DNA from: Adiantum capillus-veneris
Lineage: Eukaryota > Streptophyta > Polypodiopsida > Polypodiales > Pteridaceae
Assembly (NCBI GenBank): GCA_014529385.2
Contig: CM043971.1
Coordinates: 30,861,209 to 30,923,208, forward strand
DNA: 62,000 bases
Direction: 5' to 3'
Position 1 is the first letter of the stretch. Each line of letters opens with the position of its first letter. The notes below the pieces were generated by a model that was not told the DNA's origin, searched no databases, and saw only the letters and a list, made by a program, of their open reading frames with translations. A program made the position numbers and the translations under genes. Positions 1 to 11,982 of the stretch are shown here, piece after piece.

Positions 1-14
1 TACGTCTTGCAAAG

Positions 15-1100
15 ATGCACACACATGGAGATTACCCTCATGGAACCCTCTTCTCATCCTGCTTCAGAAAGCTTCACTCCATGGCTGCAGGATCCCCCAA
101 ATTCTTCCAAGAAATGAAGGATTTTGATGAAGATTTGGCCCTTCGGCTTGAAAATCTGAACCCCAAGGAAGGCGATGACACAAAGGTCCTACGATTGTCA
201 TGGCTCTCAAGTGCACTTGCCCTTGCGCTTGACAAGCACATAGAAGCTGTGAATCTCATACCCCCTTTGGACTTCCCTCTTCTTGTATGTGATGAGAAAT
301 GGATGAATGACTACATGGACCAGACCGCCCGCATGCTTGATGTATGCAATGCGCTGTGTGGAGCACTTTCGAACATAGAGCAAGGTCATTTGCTCATCAG
401 ACATGCTTGCCATGTCCTTGTGGATGCAGAGAATGCTCCATTGAAGCAAGAGAGAGAGTCCTCAGATGTGCAAATGCTCGAAGATCAACTTGCACGAGCA
501 TTCAGATCTCTGCAGGAATGGGTGAATATGCAAGTGTTGAGTGGGCCAAGTACCCCGAAGCAAACTTGCATTTTTCAGGACATGATTAAAGATCTGAGAC
601 CTCCTAGCGAGCGGGACCTCCGCAAAGGCAAAGGATTTCTGCATGCCTTATACGGAGCAAACACTGCAGCAGTGTTTGCATTCTATGTATTAGGACTTGC
701 TCTCTTGCAGGAAGGCGAGCTGCTCTCATTTGCCTGGACGATATCTCCTACCGTTTCGTGGTCTGCGTCCATCTTGCATCTGGTACAAGCTGCAAAAGAG
801 GAGGCTAAAGAGAAAAAGAGTTCTAATGTCTGGTTTGAGGAATTGGGTGCCTTGGAGTCGAGTGTGAAAGGGTTGCTTGGCTTTATAGAGCGGGCACTCG
901 AGTCGAAGGAAAGCCCTTTGTCTGAAGGAGCAACAGCAATCCTTGCCAGAGCCGTGAATGACTTGTGCTTGCAAATGGACGACATTGCAAAGGGCCTAGA
1001 GCTGTTAGGAACAAAGCTGAATGAGATGTTTAAGGCAATTGTGGCAAGTAGATCTGTCCTTCTGGACAGGTTGGGGGACTTCGGGACTGAAAATCTATAA
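15..1100 (+). CDS. BYPASS1 (BPS1)-like protein, DUF793 family
   Basis: Uninterrupted 361-residue protein, about the usual length for plant BPS1-like proteins. Seen in the sequence: a family-like N-terminal part (FFQEMKDFDEDLALRL, about residues 30-45), a block with LSWL near residue 63, the conserved stretch DEKWMNDYMDQTARMLDVCN near residues 94-113, QGHLL near 122, a GKGFLHALYG block near 205-214, and the LLDRLGDFG end. Family knowledge: Arabidopsis BPS1 limits a root-derived mobile signal that arrests shoot growth; the biochemical activity of the family is not established. The ATG at 15 is the first in frame, but the frame is open to the window edge, so the true start could lie further left. 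No intron is visible; family members are usually single-exon in the coding part. This is the only gene here with an intact frame and ordinary mixed codon use, so I call it a host gene. The ROH1 subfamily is the alternative. Confidence 0.85.
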   Translation: MHTHGDYPHGTLFSSCFRKLHSMAAGSPKFFQEMKDFDEDLALRLENLNPKEGDDTKVLRLSWLSSALALALDKHIEAVNLIPPLDFPLLVCDEKWMNDYMDQTARMLDVCNALCGALSNIEQGHLLIRHACHVLVDAENAPLKQERESSDVQMLEDQLARAFRSLQEWVNMQVLSGPSTPKQTCIFQDMIKDLRPPSERDLRKGKGFLHALYGANTAAVFAFYVLGLALLQEGELLSFAWTISPTVSWSASILHLVQAAKEEAKEKKSSNVWFEELGALESSVKGLLGFIERALESKESPLSEGATAILARAVNDLCLQMDDIAKGLELLGTKLNEMFKAIVASRSVLLDRLGDFGTENL

Positions 1101-3133
1101 AGCTTTCATTGAAATGTATTCTGTATAGTGTTCAAATTCTTTTTATTGGGCGGCTTATAGTCAATCGTAGCACTCCGATCGTTGTTGTATCCTAGGGTCG
1201 CAAGTCCCTGTTATTTCATCACATTTTGGGCACATAGAAAAGCTGTCAGCTGTGTACATGAATCGAAAATGCATTTTGTTGCTATGGAGTCTGTGTTTTT
1301 TGTTTTGGTGGCTTTTCTTTTGCCAAGATGCTACTGGACTAGAGCTCGGTGCTCGTAGCTGTACATTCTCCTGTGTTGCGTTATCTTGAATAAGTTTATT
1401 GCTGTAACTCATGTTGGCCATTACTTTGCATGATGGAGCTGCCAAGGTGTAACAAAAGTTTTCAGCTCGACCTCTGGAGCTATGGCGTTGTATTTGTTAG
1501 TCCTCCTAAGACTTTCTTAGCTTGAATGTGTTGTATTGTCAACCTGCATATGTGCAACTCTTCACCTCAATGGATATCCTGTGGTTTCTGGCAATTATTG
1601 AGCACATGCAGGCCTATTATTGCCTCCCAAATCAGTAGTGGGATTGCGTGCAGCTGCCATATCAGCATGCAAAATGTAATACTGTTGGCGATGCCTCGCT
1701 TCTCACGTTTGGCGGGGTTTAGTCAGCTTTGTGTTTTGAGTTCCCGTCTCCCTCCATAACTCCACCTCAAAGAGGTTCAATTGCAAAATGAGTGTATTCC
1801 CCTCCACTCTCTGGCATGTGTGTGTCACGTTGTCAGAAAGTGTGCGGTCTACTTGCGAAGATGCAAAACCTTTGGTTGTGAGAGTTGGTGATGAGAATTA
1901 CAAATACTTTGTGAAAAAGTGTATGGAAAATCACCAATCCTCTTCCTAAAGATGGCTTGAAGTCTAAGAGTGTTTGGGATAGAACAATCACAAACCCTCT
2001 CTATTGTGCTTGGAATTTGTTTGTCTTGGTAAGCGAGCGAGTTCGTGATATATCCTTTCACATCCAATTTTACTTCAAAAAAGGCAACATTAAAGTTTCA
2101 ACCATGAAACCTTAACTCTCATACAAGCACAAATCCCATTCAAAACTTGATTTAACCTCTTTAATTAACAATGGAAAGGAATTCAAAAGCTTCCACCTTA
2201 GCGACCATTGATTTCTAATTTTGCAAAGATTTAAGATCTTCCATGTTGAATCATAAACACCATTTTGATGAAAGGAAACTCTAATTCACTTCCTCACAAG
2301 CTCATATACAAAATAGAGGAGAGGTAGGATTGCACTACACATTCATATGCCAACCATGAATTGAATTGCCCAAAAGGAGAAAATTGCAGCTTTCTTCACT
2401 AAGAAGCAACCCTTTCTCTCTTCCCCACAAAAATATGAGTTGATGTGTCCATTTTTGTCTTTTTTGTCACTTTTGACGAAAACTATGTCATTTTTAGCTT
2501 GTTTTTTAATCCAAAAAGACCACTTTTAATGTGAAAGACCATTTTTAATGTGAAAAATCTCAAAGAGAGTAAAAAAACTCTCTAAATTTGTGGGATCACT
2601 CACATAAGCATAAAAATCATAGATAAGCATCATTTTCATCACTTTTCCATATTGGGGCACTTTACATGTAATTTTATCCGCATCAATCTTGTGGGATCAC
2701 TCACATAAGCATAAAAAGTGTACATATGCATCAATTTTCATCACTTTTTTATTTTGGGCCATTTTTCGCATCCGTTTGTTGCTATATTTGGCAATTTTTA
2801 TTCGCATCAATCTTTGTAAGCGAGATGAGAGTGCCACCATTAAATGCTTAGAATATGTACATTTTCAAACCAAATTAGGTATCTTATCATGTGAAAACAC
2901 ACACAATGATGCTGCATCCAAAACCACAACTCCCCATATAGGTATATACATGATAGCGATCGCAGTAGCCGCATTAACATATATCACAATATGTACACGA
3001 TTGCTTTTCTTTTCATGTATCAAAGGTGTCAAAAGTGAAGTGAATTTTTTCATTTCACATTGTGTACGTACCACAGTATGACATCCATCTCTCTTAAACT
3101 TGCACATCGGAGGATGTGCCACAATAGTATTTG
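1101..3133. other. AT-rich intergenic DNA after the BPS1-like gene
   Basis: The first 300-400 bases probably hold the 3' untranslated region of the upstream gene (AT-rich, with a possible AATAAG polyadenylation signal near 1387-1392). I see no supported gene in the rest. The stretch just before 3134 could contain the 3' LTR of gypsy element G (a TGTGGCACATCC-like start on the minus strand near 3120), but no matching 5' copy was found, so this is unproven. Confidence 0.5.
2588..2816. repeat. Tandem duplication, period about 101 bp
   Basis: Two adjacent copies start with TGTGGGATCACTCACATAAG at 2589 and 2690. Both continue through a run ending in cgcatcaatctt; the second copy carries extra sequence before that end. 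Non-coding. Confidence 0.8.
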
Positions 3134-3741
3134 TTAAGCATCAAAACTCATGGTGAGACACCATACTTTCACTTTCATCCTCAGTTTGCATATAGCTGGA
3201 CCAATCATCATCTTCACTTGGTTGTGCATAAAATGGATTAAGATCCCCTCTTCTTTTGAACATTTCACTCTTTTCCTTGCAATGGAAATTTTCATTTCTT
3301 TCCCATCTAGCTCATGCAAGGTATAAGTTGCATTTCCATACACATGCTTAACAACGTAAGGGCCAAACCATGTCTTGGCAACCTTCCTTGTTGTAGAGTG
3401 CTAGTTTTCAAGGCTACTATCATACATCAACACCCAATCACCTTCTTCAATGGCTTTTGGTATGAGCCTTTGTCAAATTGCATCCTGTAGTCGAGCGTTT
3501 GCAAGCTCAATGTTTTCAAGCCTTTTTTTTTTTTTCAATTGTTGTATGTGCAATGCAAAGAGGTCTTCTCTACTCATTCTATCTTTTCGTGGCAATATGT
3601 TCTATGTAAGGACTACGTCTTCAATTGGCATCACAGGTTTTTGACCATACATCAATTCAACAGGTATATAGCCAGTGGACTGAACTACGTGTTGTACGAA
3701 CGCAAAAGGTAATAGCCTTGATCACTTTCCAAGCTTATCTT
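3134..3741 (-). pseudogene. Gypsy element G, integrase C-terminal part (left piece)
   Basis: On the minus strand this reads as the end of a Ty3/gypsy integrase. From 3741 leftward come a motif typical of the end of the integrase core (STGYIPVELMYGQKPVMPIE), a charged linker, a segment reading KTWFGPYVV, and the C-terminal YGNATYTLHELDG fold. Several stops and frame changes interrupt it, so it is dead. It is cut at 3741 by the 5' LTR of copia element E1. The upstream half of the same integrase resumes at 56360, and the frame continues across when the shared ATCTT is counted once. G is the oldest layer of the stack. Confidence 0.85.
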
Positions 3742-3969
3742 TGTTACCATATACATGTGGTAGTGATGTGTGTGAACACACTAGGACTGTCGAGGCATTT
3801 TTTCCCTCTTTAGGAGTGTTTTTTCCCCCGTGCATTGTATATACGCCCATCACTCAAGGGCTATCTATCTTTCCATTGCACACTAAGTTATATACTCTCT
3901 GTTGTGTACCTTGAGCTTCCTTCGTCTTCTTCAAGATGTGTGTGTTTCCCTGCAACCCTAATTCCAACA
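3742..3969 (+). repeat. E1 5' LTR
   Basis: A 228-bp LTR beginning TGTTACCATATACATGTGG and ending CCCTAATTCCAACA. A primer binding site, TGGTATCATAG (initiator tRNA-Met type, one change from TGGTATCAGAG), follows at 3973. Confidence 0.9.
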
Positions 3970-4329
3970 ATTGGTATCATAGTAGGTCACGTCCTCTCGG
4001 GTTTAGTCGCCAACACCTCTAGCACACACCTGCTCACTATCTCCAAATTTAGTGAGCTTTGGCGAGCACTCACAAGTCGATAAAATTTTTGGGAGAGCTC
4101 GAACAGCTCAGTGTGTTCAGATTTTTGATTCGGGTACATTTCAGCCTCCGTTTCCATGCACAATGCTGCACAGGCTATTTCGTCATTTTGTGTAGAATTT
4201 TTGTTGGTGCCGTTTTTTGTATTACAGGTCCTTAAAGTCTTCTATGGTTTGTGCTATATAGCATGTGTTGTTCCTGGTCTGTTTCTCCTTTTTTTGGGCA
4301 GTTTTCACATCAGGTGCAACATTTACCAT

Positions 4330-5790
4330 GGCTGACAACAACACAGATGTGTTCAAGATGTTTGCTGTTGAGGGGACAATTACCCTATGTGGGCTTATAT
4401 GATGCAACATGTTCTTGTGTGGAAAGGCGTTTGGAATATTGTCAGGGCATTGATGTATGTCCCGGTTCTGAGGATGTAGGCGATGTTGAGGATGTTGCAG
4501 GTCTTGCTGCTGTTAAAGTTGTTTTGCCTACAACGGAGCAAGCTCGTTGGGATGTAAAAGATGTGCACACTCGTGCATTCATTGTGTTGTTTGTGAAGCG
4601 TACTATTACTCCCCACATTCGTTAAGCAAAATCTACCGGATAGGCTTGGGATATTCTGGCTGGTCTTTATGCAAGTGGTAATGAGGCTAAAATTGCTTTG
4701 TTGCGTAAAGAGCTGGAATCAAAGATTATACATGAGGAAGATGAAATGGACACTTTCCTTGTTGGTGTCAAGGATGTTAATGAGCAACTAATCTCTGCAA
4801 GAGAAGTCATTTCTGACAGTTCACTTGTGCAGACTGTTCTTGATGCTTTGCCAGATTCTTACCAGACTTTTGCTAGTACTTGGAGACTTATGACCCAAGG
4901 AAATCTTGAAGTTGTCAAGTTTGATGCATTATGCACATTGCTCTTGCAAGAGTCACTTAAAGAAAAAAGAAGGACTAGGCAGGATGCACTTGAACAAGCT
5001 TTTATTGCAGCTCAAAGAAAATGTGGAAACAACAATGTAAACATTTCTTATGATTCTGCTGCAAGTGGCAAAACTTATGTTCCTAATGCTTCTACTGGTA
5101 GCACTTCGTCTGGAAATTCTGGTGATAAGGGCAAAAAGAAGATGCGTTGCCATTATTGTTAAGCTAATGATCACTTGATAAAGTAGTGTCCAAAATTGAA
5201 GGCAAAAGAGGCTAAGAAGAAAGAGGTTGGATCCACTATAGGGTCCAATACAAGTGTAGCGATTGTAGAATCTTCTGTCAAAGGAGATTGTGATGCTGAT
5301 GTTGAGACACAGAATGGGCATTTAGTGCAGAGTGCACTTATGATCCTATTGTCCATGATTCATGTATGTCAGTTGCTGCAGATTCCCATGTGTGGTATTT
5401 TGACAGTGGTGCTACAAAGCACATTACCTCACATCGTGATTTGTTTATCTCTATTGAGTCTGTCCCTCATGGGAATACGATGACTTGTGCCAACAATGCC
5501 TCTTATCCTGTTCAAGGAGTTGGAAAGATTGTGCTTACTGTTGCAAGTGGCAGTTCTTTCACACTTGTTGATGCATTGTATGTACCTGGGATCAAAAAGA
5601 ACCTTTTGTCTGTATCTGCCGCACTTGCTAGACTTGGGTCTCATAGTCAAATTTGTGGATGACAGATGTACAGTTCATGATCTCAGTTTTGGTGATGAAA
5701 TTGTTGTATTTGGTCTTTTGTGTCGTGGGCTGTATAAGCTCACTTTGTATGACATGTGTGGACAAAATGTAAAAATGCAGTTGTAGATTT
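4330..5790 (+). pseudogene. E1 gag and protease remnant (copia)
   Basis: Degenerate gag starting MADNNTDV at 4330, then the UBN2-type gag region (ESKIIHEEDEMDTFLVGVKD, about 4725-4785), a zinc knuckle starting CHYC near 5148, the protease signature WYFDSGATKHITS near 5392, and the start of the GAG-pre-integrase region. Frameshifts and stops occur throughout. The piece ends at 5790, where E2 is inserted; the next E1 bases resume at 10449 (gattc), matching the expected order of the uninterrupted copy in E2. Confidence 0.8.
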
Positions 5791-6019
5791 TGTTACCATG
5801 TACATGTGGTAGTGATGTGTGTGAACACACTTAGGACCGTTGGGACATTTTTTTCCCTCACTGGGAGATTTTCCCCCCGTGCATTGTATATACGTCCATT
5901 CATTCTAGGGCTATCTATCTTTCCATTTCACACTAAGTAATACACTCTCTTTTGTGTGCCTCGAGCTTCCTTCGTCTTCTCCAAGCTGTGTGTGTTTTCC
6001 TGCAACCCTAATTCCAACA
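5791..6019 (+). repeat. E2 5' LTR
   Basis: 229 bp, TGTTACCATG to ATTCCAACA, followed by an initiator-Met-type primer binding site. Confidence 0.9.
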
Positions 6020-6372
6020 ATCGGTATCAAAGAGCAGGTTGCATCCTCCCGCGCTTAGTCGCCAGTAGCTCCAACACACGCCTGCTCACTTTCTCTGATT
6101 TCAGTGAGCTTTGGCGAGCGTTTGCGGATTGACAACAATTTTGGGAGATCTCGAAGAGCTCATTCTGCTCAGATTTCTCATTTCGGCCTCTGTTTCCACT
6201 ATAGATAGTACTGCACAAGTTATTTTGTCATTTTTTGCAAAGTTTTTGTCAATGCCGTTTTTTGCATAACAGGTCCCTTACAGACTTCTACGATTTGTGC
6301 TATATAGCACGTGTTGTCCTTGCTTCGTTTCTCCTTTTTCGAGCAGTTTTCACATCAGGTGCAACATTTATC

Positions 6373-9300
6373 ATGGCTGACAACAACACAGATGTGTTAA
6401 AGATGTTTGCTCTGTTGAGGATTGATTCGATGGGGACAATTATCCTATGTGGGCTTATATGATGCAACATGTTCTTGTGTCGAAGAACGTTTAGAATATT
6501 GTGCATGGCATTGATGTACATCTTGGTTCTGAGGATGTAAGCGATGTTGAGGATGTTGCAAGTCTTGCTACAAGGATTGATACTGTTAGAGTTGTTTTTC
6601 CTAGAGCTGAGCAAGCTCGCTGGGATGTAAAATATGCACAAGCTCATGCATTAATTGCGTTGTCTATTAAGCTCACTATTACTCCCCACATTTGTTCAAC
6701 AAAATTTTCCAAACAGGCATGGGATATTCTGGCTGGTCTTTATGCAAGTCGCAATGACGCTAAAATTGCATTGCTGCGTAAAGAGCTAGAATCAAAGATT
6801 ATGCATGAGGAAGATCATATGGACACTTTCTTTGCTGGTGTCAAGGATATCAATGAGAAACTTATTTCTGTAGGTGAAGTCATTTCAGACAGTTCCCTTG
6901 TGCAGACTGTTCTTGATGCCTTGCCAGATTCTTACCAGACTTTTGCTAGTACTTGGAGATTTATGACCCAAGGATTCTTACAAGACTTTGCTAGTACTTG
7001 GAGACTTATGACCCAAGAAAATCCTGAAGTTGCACATTGTTGTTGCAAGAGTCACTTTCCAGAAAGAACAGGACTAGACATCGTGCAGTTGAACATACTT
7101 TTATTGCTGCTCAAAGAAGGGGTGGTAATAGCAATGCAGCCACTTCTTATGGTTCTTCTACAAGTGGAAAATCACATGTTCCTAATGCTTCTAATGGTAG
7201 CAATTCATCTGGAAATTCTTGTGTTAAGGGAAAAAAGAAGATGCGTTGCCATTATTGTAAAGCTAATGATCACTTGATCAAGACAGTGTCCTAAGTTGAA
7301 GGCCAAGGAGGCTAAGAAGAAAGAAGGTGGTTCCACTACAAATGCTGGTTCCACTACAAATGCAGCTATTGTTGAGTTTTTTGTGAAAGGAGACTGTGAT
7401 GCTAATGTTGATGCAGAATGGGCTTTTAGTACAAAGTGTACCTATAATCCTGATGTCCCTGATGCCTGCATGTCAGCTGCCGCAGATTCACATGTGTGGT
7501 ATTTTGACACTGGTGCTACAAAGCACATTACCTCACATCATGATTTGTTCACCTCTCTCTCGTCTTTCCTTATGGGAATTCAGTCACTTGTGCCAACAAT
7601 GCTTCTTATTCGGTTCAGGGAGTTGGAAAGATTGTGCTTACTGTTGCAAATGGGACTTCTTTCACACTTGTTGATGCACTTTATGTACCTAGGATAAAAA
7701 AGAATCTTTTGTTTGTATCTGTACTTGCTAGACTTGGACTTGTAGTCAAGTTTGTGGATGACAGATGTACAGTACATGATCTCAATTTTGGTGATGAAAT
7801 TGTTACATCTGGCATATTATGTGGTGGGCTGTATAAGCTCACTTTGTATGAAAAGTGTGGGAAAAATTTTGCAAATGCAATTGTGGATTCTAAGGCTATT
7901 TTAGATGCAGAACTTTGGCATGCACGTTTTGGGCATCTAAATTTTGCTAGTTTGCTGGGTTTGCAAAAATCTGATATGGTTTCTTCTTTGCTGCCTCTTG
8001 AAGCACCCGTCAAATATGTTTATGAAGGTTGTATTTTGGGTAAGATGCAGCATTCTAAGTTTCCAAAGGATGGTTCAGCTAGGGCCACATGCAGGTTGCA
8101 GCTTGTGCATAGTGATGTTTATGGGCCCATGCAAACTTCATCCTTGGGAAATTACCTCTACTTTGTGACTTTCATTGATGATTACTCTAGGCATGCATGG
8201 GTATTTCCACTTAAAGCGAAGTCCAAAGTTTTTATGTGCTTCAATTTTTTTTTGGCTATGGCTAAAAATGTCTTGAAATGTACTATGGGCACCCTCCGTT
8301 CTCATTGAGGGGGGGAGTATATGTCTCATGAATTTAATGCACTTCTGGATAATCGTGGGATAAAACACCAATGCCTTATACGCCTCCACAAAATGGGGTT
8401 GCTGAGAGGAAAAACAAGTCACTTACGGAAATGGCACGACATATGGTCAATAGTCAAGCTTTGCCTCATTCTTTTTGGCTTGAGGCCATCATGTGTGCTA
8501 CTTATGTACTAAACAGGTGTCCTACAAGAGCTTTGCAGTCTATTAATCCATATGAAGCATGGAATGATAGAAAGCCTTCTATTGAGGACATGTGTGTTTT
8601 TGGCTGTTTGGCATATGCTTTGGTGCCACAAACACAACGCAAAAAATTGGATGATAAGGCTGTCAAACGTGTTTTTGTTGGTTATAGTGCTGAAAGCAAA
8701 GGTTACAGGTATCATCTGCAAACAAAGTGTATCTTGGTCTCACGAGATATTGTTTTTGTGGAAGATTATATTCAGCCCTTGCTGTGATGTACTAATTGTC
8801 AGCCCACAGGACATTTATGACACTTTGTTGCCTCTTTTTAGTGGTGGAAGTTTGAATGTAAATTCCAATGAGGCAAATATACAGCCTATGGGGGTTTTTG
8901 AAAATATTATAGATAAGCCTATTACTAATGTAGATGTACATGATGTACTTGATGAGGAAAGGGATGAAAATGAGCAGGCTAGAGGTATGCCAAAATGGCT
9001 AGTGCATACATTGCGTGATAGTAAATTGGATGCACCTTTGTCTAGTTGTACTCGTTGAGGCTCTTGCCATGCATCTTATGCATCAGATTGTTATGCTTTG
9101 ACTGTGTCTAGCTTACATGATGTTGGGAAACCTCTATCTTTTAATGAAGCACAAATTTCAAAAAATTGGATGGCTACCATGCAATCAGAATATGATGCAC
9201 TTATAGAAAATGACACATGGAATTTATGTGATTTGCCTCCTGGAAAAAAGGAAATTGGTACAAAGGGGGTTTACAAGTTGCAACGCAAGCTGGATGGTGA

Positions 9301-10140
9301 GATTGATTGCTCTAAGGCTCGACTTGTTGCAAAGGGTTATGCCCAACAAACAAGCATAGATTATGAAGAGACTTTTGCTCCCACTTGTTGTATGACTACT
9401 GTGCATTTTCTATGTGCATTGGCAGCTGATTTTGGTTGGGATGTACATCAATCAGACATTGTTACTGCTTTCTTGAATGGTGACATATTTGAGAAAGTTT
9501 ATGTAATGCAGCCTCGTGGTTTTCTCAAGAAAGGACAAGAGGATAAGGTGTGCAAATGTAACAAAGATTTGTATGGGTTGAAGCAATCTCCAACTATCAA
9601 GAGGATTTTCCGCTACTTGAGTGGAAATTTACATCTTGGCTTGTTTTATCCCAAGGGGGGATCATTGCTGCTAGACTTACATGCTTTTTTGGACTCAGAT
9701 CGGGCTGGTTGTTTTGACACTCAAGTGTCCACAAGTGGTTTGTGTTTCATGCTTGGTAGTTCATGTATATCATGGTTGAGCAAGAAGCAACCTACTGTGT
9801 CCACTTCTAGTTGTGAGACTGAATACAAGGTAGTCTTCATAGCTACGATTGAGTGTGTATGGCTCGCCTTATGGCTGATTTGGATGTTGGACAGGACATT
9901 GCCAACACTATCTCTACTGACAGTCAGAGCGCATTGGCAGTTGAGAAACCCAGTTTTTCATGTTCGCACAAAGCACATAGAGGTGCATTAACACTATGTC
10001 ATGGGGAGGCTCTCAGTAGGAGAGATTAGCTTGGCTTATGTGCCAACACAAGACAACCTTGCAGATATTTTCACAAAGGCATTGTCTCATGAGAAGTTTG
10101 AAGCTTTTTGCAAAGATTTGGGCTTACTCCCCTTTGTGGA
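6373..10140 (+). pseudogene. E2 gag-pol remnant with reverse transcriptase core deleted
   Basis: Copia domain order: gag (MADNNTDV at 6373; UBN2-type region to about 7060, containing a local duplication of the ASTWR..MTQ segment at 6946-7016), zinc knuckle CHYCKANDH near 7238, protease FDTGATKHIT near 7503, GAG-pre-integrase ELWHARFGHLNF near 7911, and integrase (FIDDYSRHAWVF near 8172; PPQNGVAERKN near 8380). The integrase Asp-Asn of the usual DNGGEY site is replaced by His-stop near 8300. Reverse transcriptase starts near 9140 and runs to LYGLKQSP at about 9590. It then jumps in frame to IFRYLSGNLHLGL next to RNase H, so the YVDD catalytic centre is missing. Further frameshifts occur in gag, integrase and RNase H. 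Confidence 0.85.
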
Positions 10141-10219
10141 ATGATCATGTCCTCAGGGCATGGCACTTTCCTTTACTCATGGGCCAGCTCTCGTTCACCG
10201 CATCACTCCAGGGGGGATT

Positions 10220-10448
10220 TGTTACCATATACATGTGATACTGATGTGTGTGAACACACTTAGGACTACTGGGGCATTCTTTCCCTCACTAGGAGGTTTT
10301 CTCCCTCGTGCATCGTAAATACACCCATTCATTCTAGGGCTATCTATATTTCCATTGCACACTAAGTAATACACTCTCTATTGTGTGCCTTGAGCTTCCT
10401 TCATCTTCTCCAAGCTATGTGTGTTTTCTTACAACCCGAATTCCAAAA
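10220..10448 (+). repeat. E2 3' LTR
   Basis: 229 bp, preceded by the purine run ccaggggggatt. The last bases are CCAAAA instead of CCAACA, so the terminal CA has been mutated. Confidence 0.9.
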
Positions 10449-10561
10449 GATTCAAGGGTTGTTCCAGATGCAAAATTGTGGCATGCACATTTTGGGCATA
10501 CGAATTTTACGAGTTTGCTGCCTTTGAAGAAATCTGATATGGTTGCTTCTTTGCCGCCTTG
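10449..10561 (+). pseudogene. E1 GAG-pre-integrase fragment
   Basis: A short continuation of E1 after the E2 insertion. It reads KLWHAHFGHTNFTSLLPLKK, collinear with ELWHARFGHLNFASLLGLQK of E2. It ends abruptly near 10561, where sequence unrelated to copia begins and leads into the LTR of element C. Confidence 0.85.
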
Positions 10562-11147
<586 letters not shown>

Positions 11148-11151
11148 TTTT

Positions 11152-11169
11152 TGGCGCCGTTGCCGGGGA
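11152..11169 (+). other. Primer binding site of element C, tRNA-Asp type
   Basis: TGGCGCCGTTGCCGGGGA is complementary to the 3' end of plant tRNA-Asp. This is the primer used by Athila/Tat-group Ty3/gypsy elements. Confidence 0.85.
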
Positions 11170-11982
11170 GATGCTTTGCACTAAGCTCAAATAGCACTCT
11201 ATGCTGCTTTGTGGTGCAATATGAGATGTAGGAAAGGTAGAGAAAGAAGGTGTGTGGCTGTTGAGAAGGATTTGTCAACTTTGTTTTTGCTGCAGTGTAC
11301 TGTTTTTGTTGCAGTGTACTGTTTTCTGTTGATAAGGTGTTAGATCTATAATGTTAGATCTGTAAGGTGTAGTAAGTAGATCTACAAGTTAATTAGTTGT
11401 TGTAGTACTGTGTTAAATAGTGTGTAATAGTCGCTCTGTTAGTTGTGAAAGTAGGTAGGTTAGGTGTGTGTGTGCGCACGCGCGTGGCGACCTTATCCCA
11501 TATATATATATATATATATTATTTAAAAGGAAGGATCAGGATCGGGAACATTCCCCAAGCCCAAGCCCAAGGCTAAGGCCAAGGCCAAGCCCAAGCCCAG
11601 TCTCATGCCTCAATCACCCTTTGGACTTACTTATTTTAGCTTCACGCCTAAGTAAAAATCAACCCTTTTGAGGACCATCGGAGCTTCAGGTAACCGAATG
11701 CTGTGCTGTAAAGCACACCACAATCCCCTGAGCGATTCTCTTGTTTTGAGCTATCACACGCTCTAATCCAAAAACCGATTGTAAAAAGACATTAAAAAAC
11801 ATCAAAAAACGAGTGAAAACGGGGTGCAAAACACCCAAAAAATCAAGCAGTTAACCTTCGAGGGTATTCTCCGACTCTTGTAGGGTGCCAAAGGCACGTG
11901 TATCTGCACTCTGGTCGTGTGCTAGAGGCCGAGCAACTAGCAAGCACTTCTACTTACACGGGTTCTCAATACCCACCTACCT
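11170..11982 (+). other. Leader and gag start region of element C
   Basis: Untranslated leader after the primer site. It contains a repeated tgcagtgtactgttt motif (11290-11330), an AT dinucleotide run at 11500-11519 and a degenerate AAGCCC/AAGGCC hexamer array at about 11550-11603. Near 11950-11982 the sequence becomes codable (TGSQYPPT) and runs in frame into the sequence after 29927 once element A is removed. Confidence 0.6.

Larger units (their letters stand above)
5791..10448 (+). mobile_element. Copia retrotransposon E2, nested in E1
   Basis: Full-length 4.66 kb element of the same family as E1, inserted into E1 and flanked by GATTT (5786-5790) and GATTC (10449-10453), a 5-bp duplication with one later change. 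Both LTRs are 229 bp and differ by roughly 25-30 positions by eye, so the copy is old. Primer site at 6021-6034 (TCGGTATCAAAGAGC) and polypurine tract at 10209-10219 just before the 3' LTR. It lacks the reverse transcriptase catalytic core and could not have moved on its own. Confidence 0.9.

Noticed and set aside
1161-3122. Several 60-130 residue frames between the host gene and G
   Set aside because: No family motif, and the sequence is AT-rich with poor codon structure.
3742-10448. Tandem LTR-internal-LTR-internal-LTR array from unequal recombination
   Set aside because: The TSD GATTT/GATTC and exact resumption of E1 coding sequence after 10448 show that E2 was inserted into E1.
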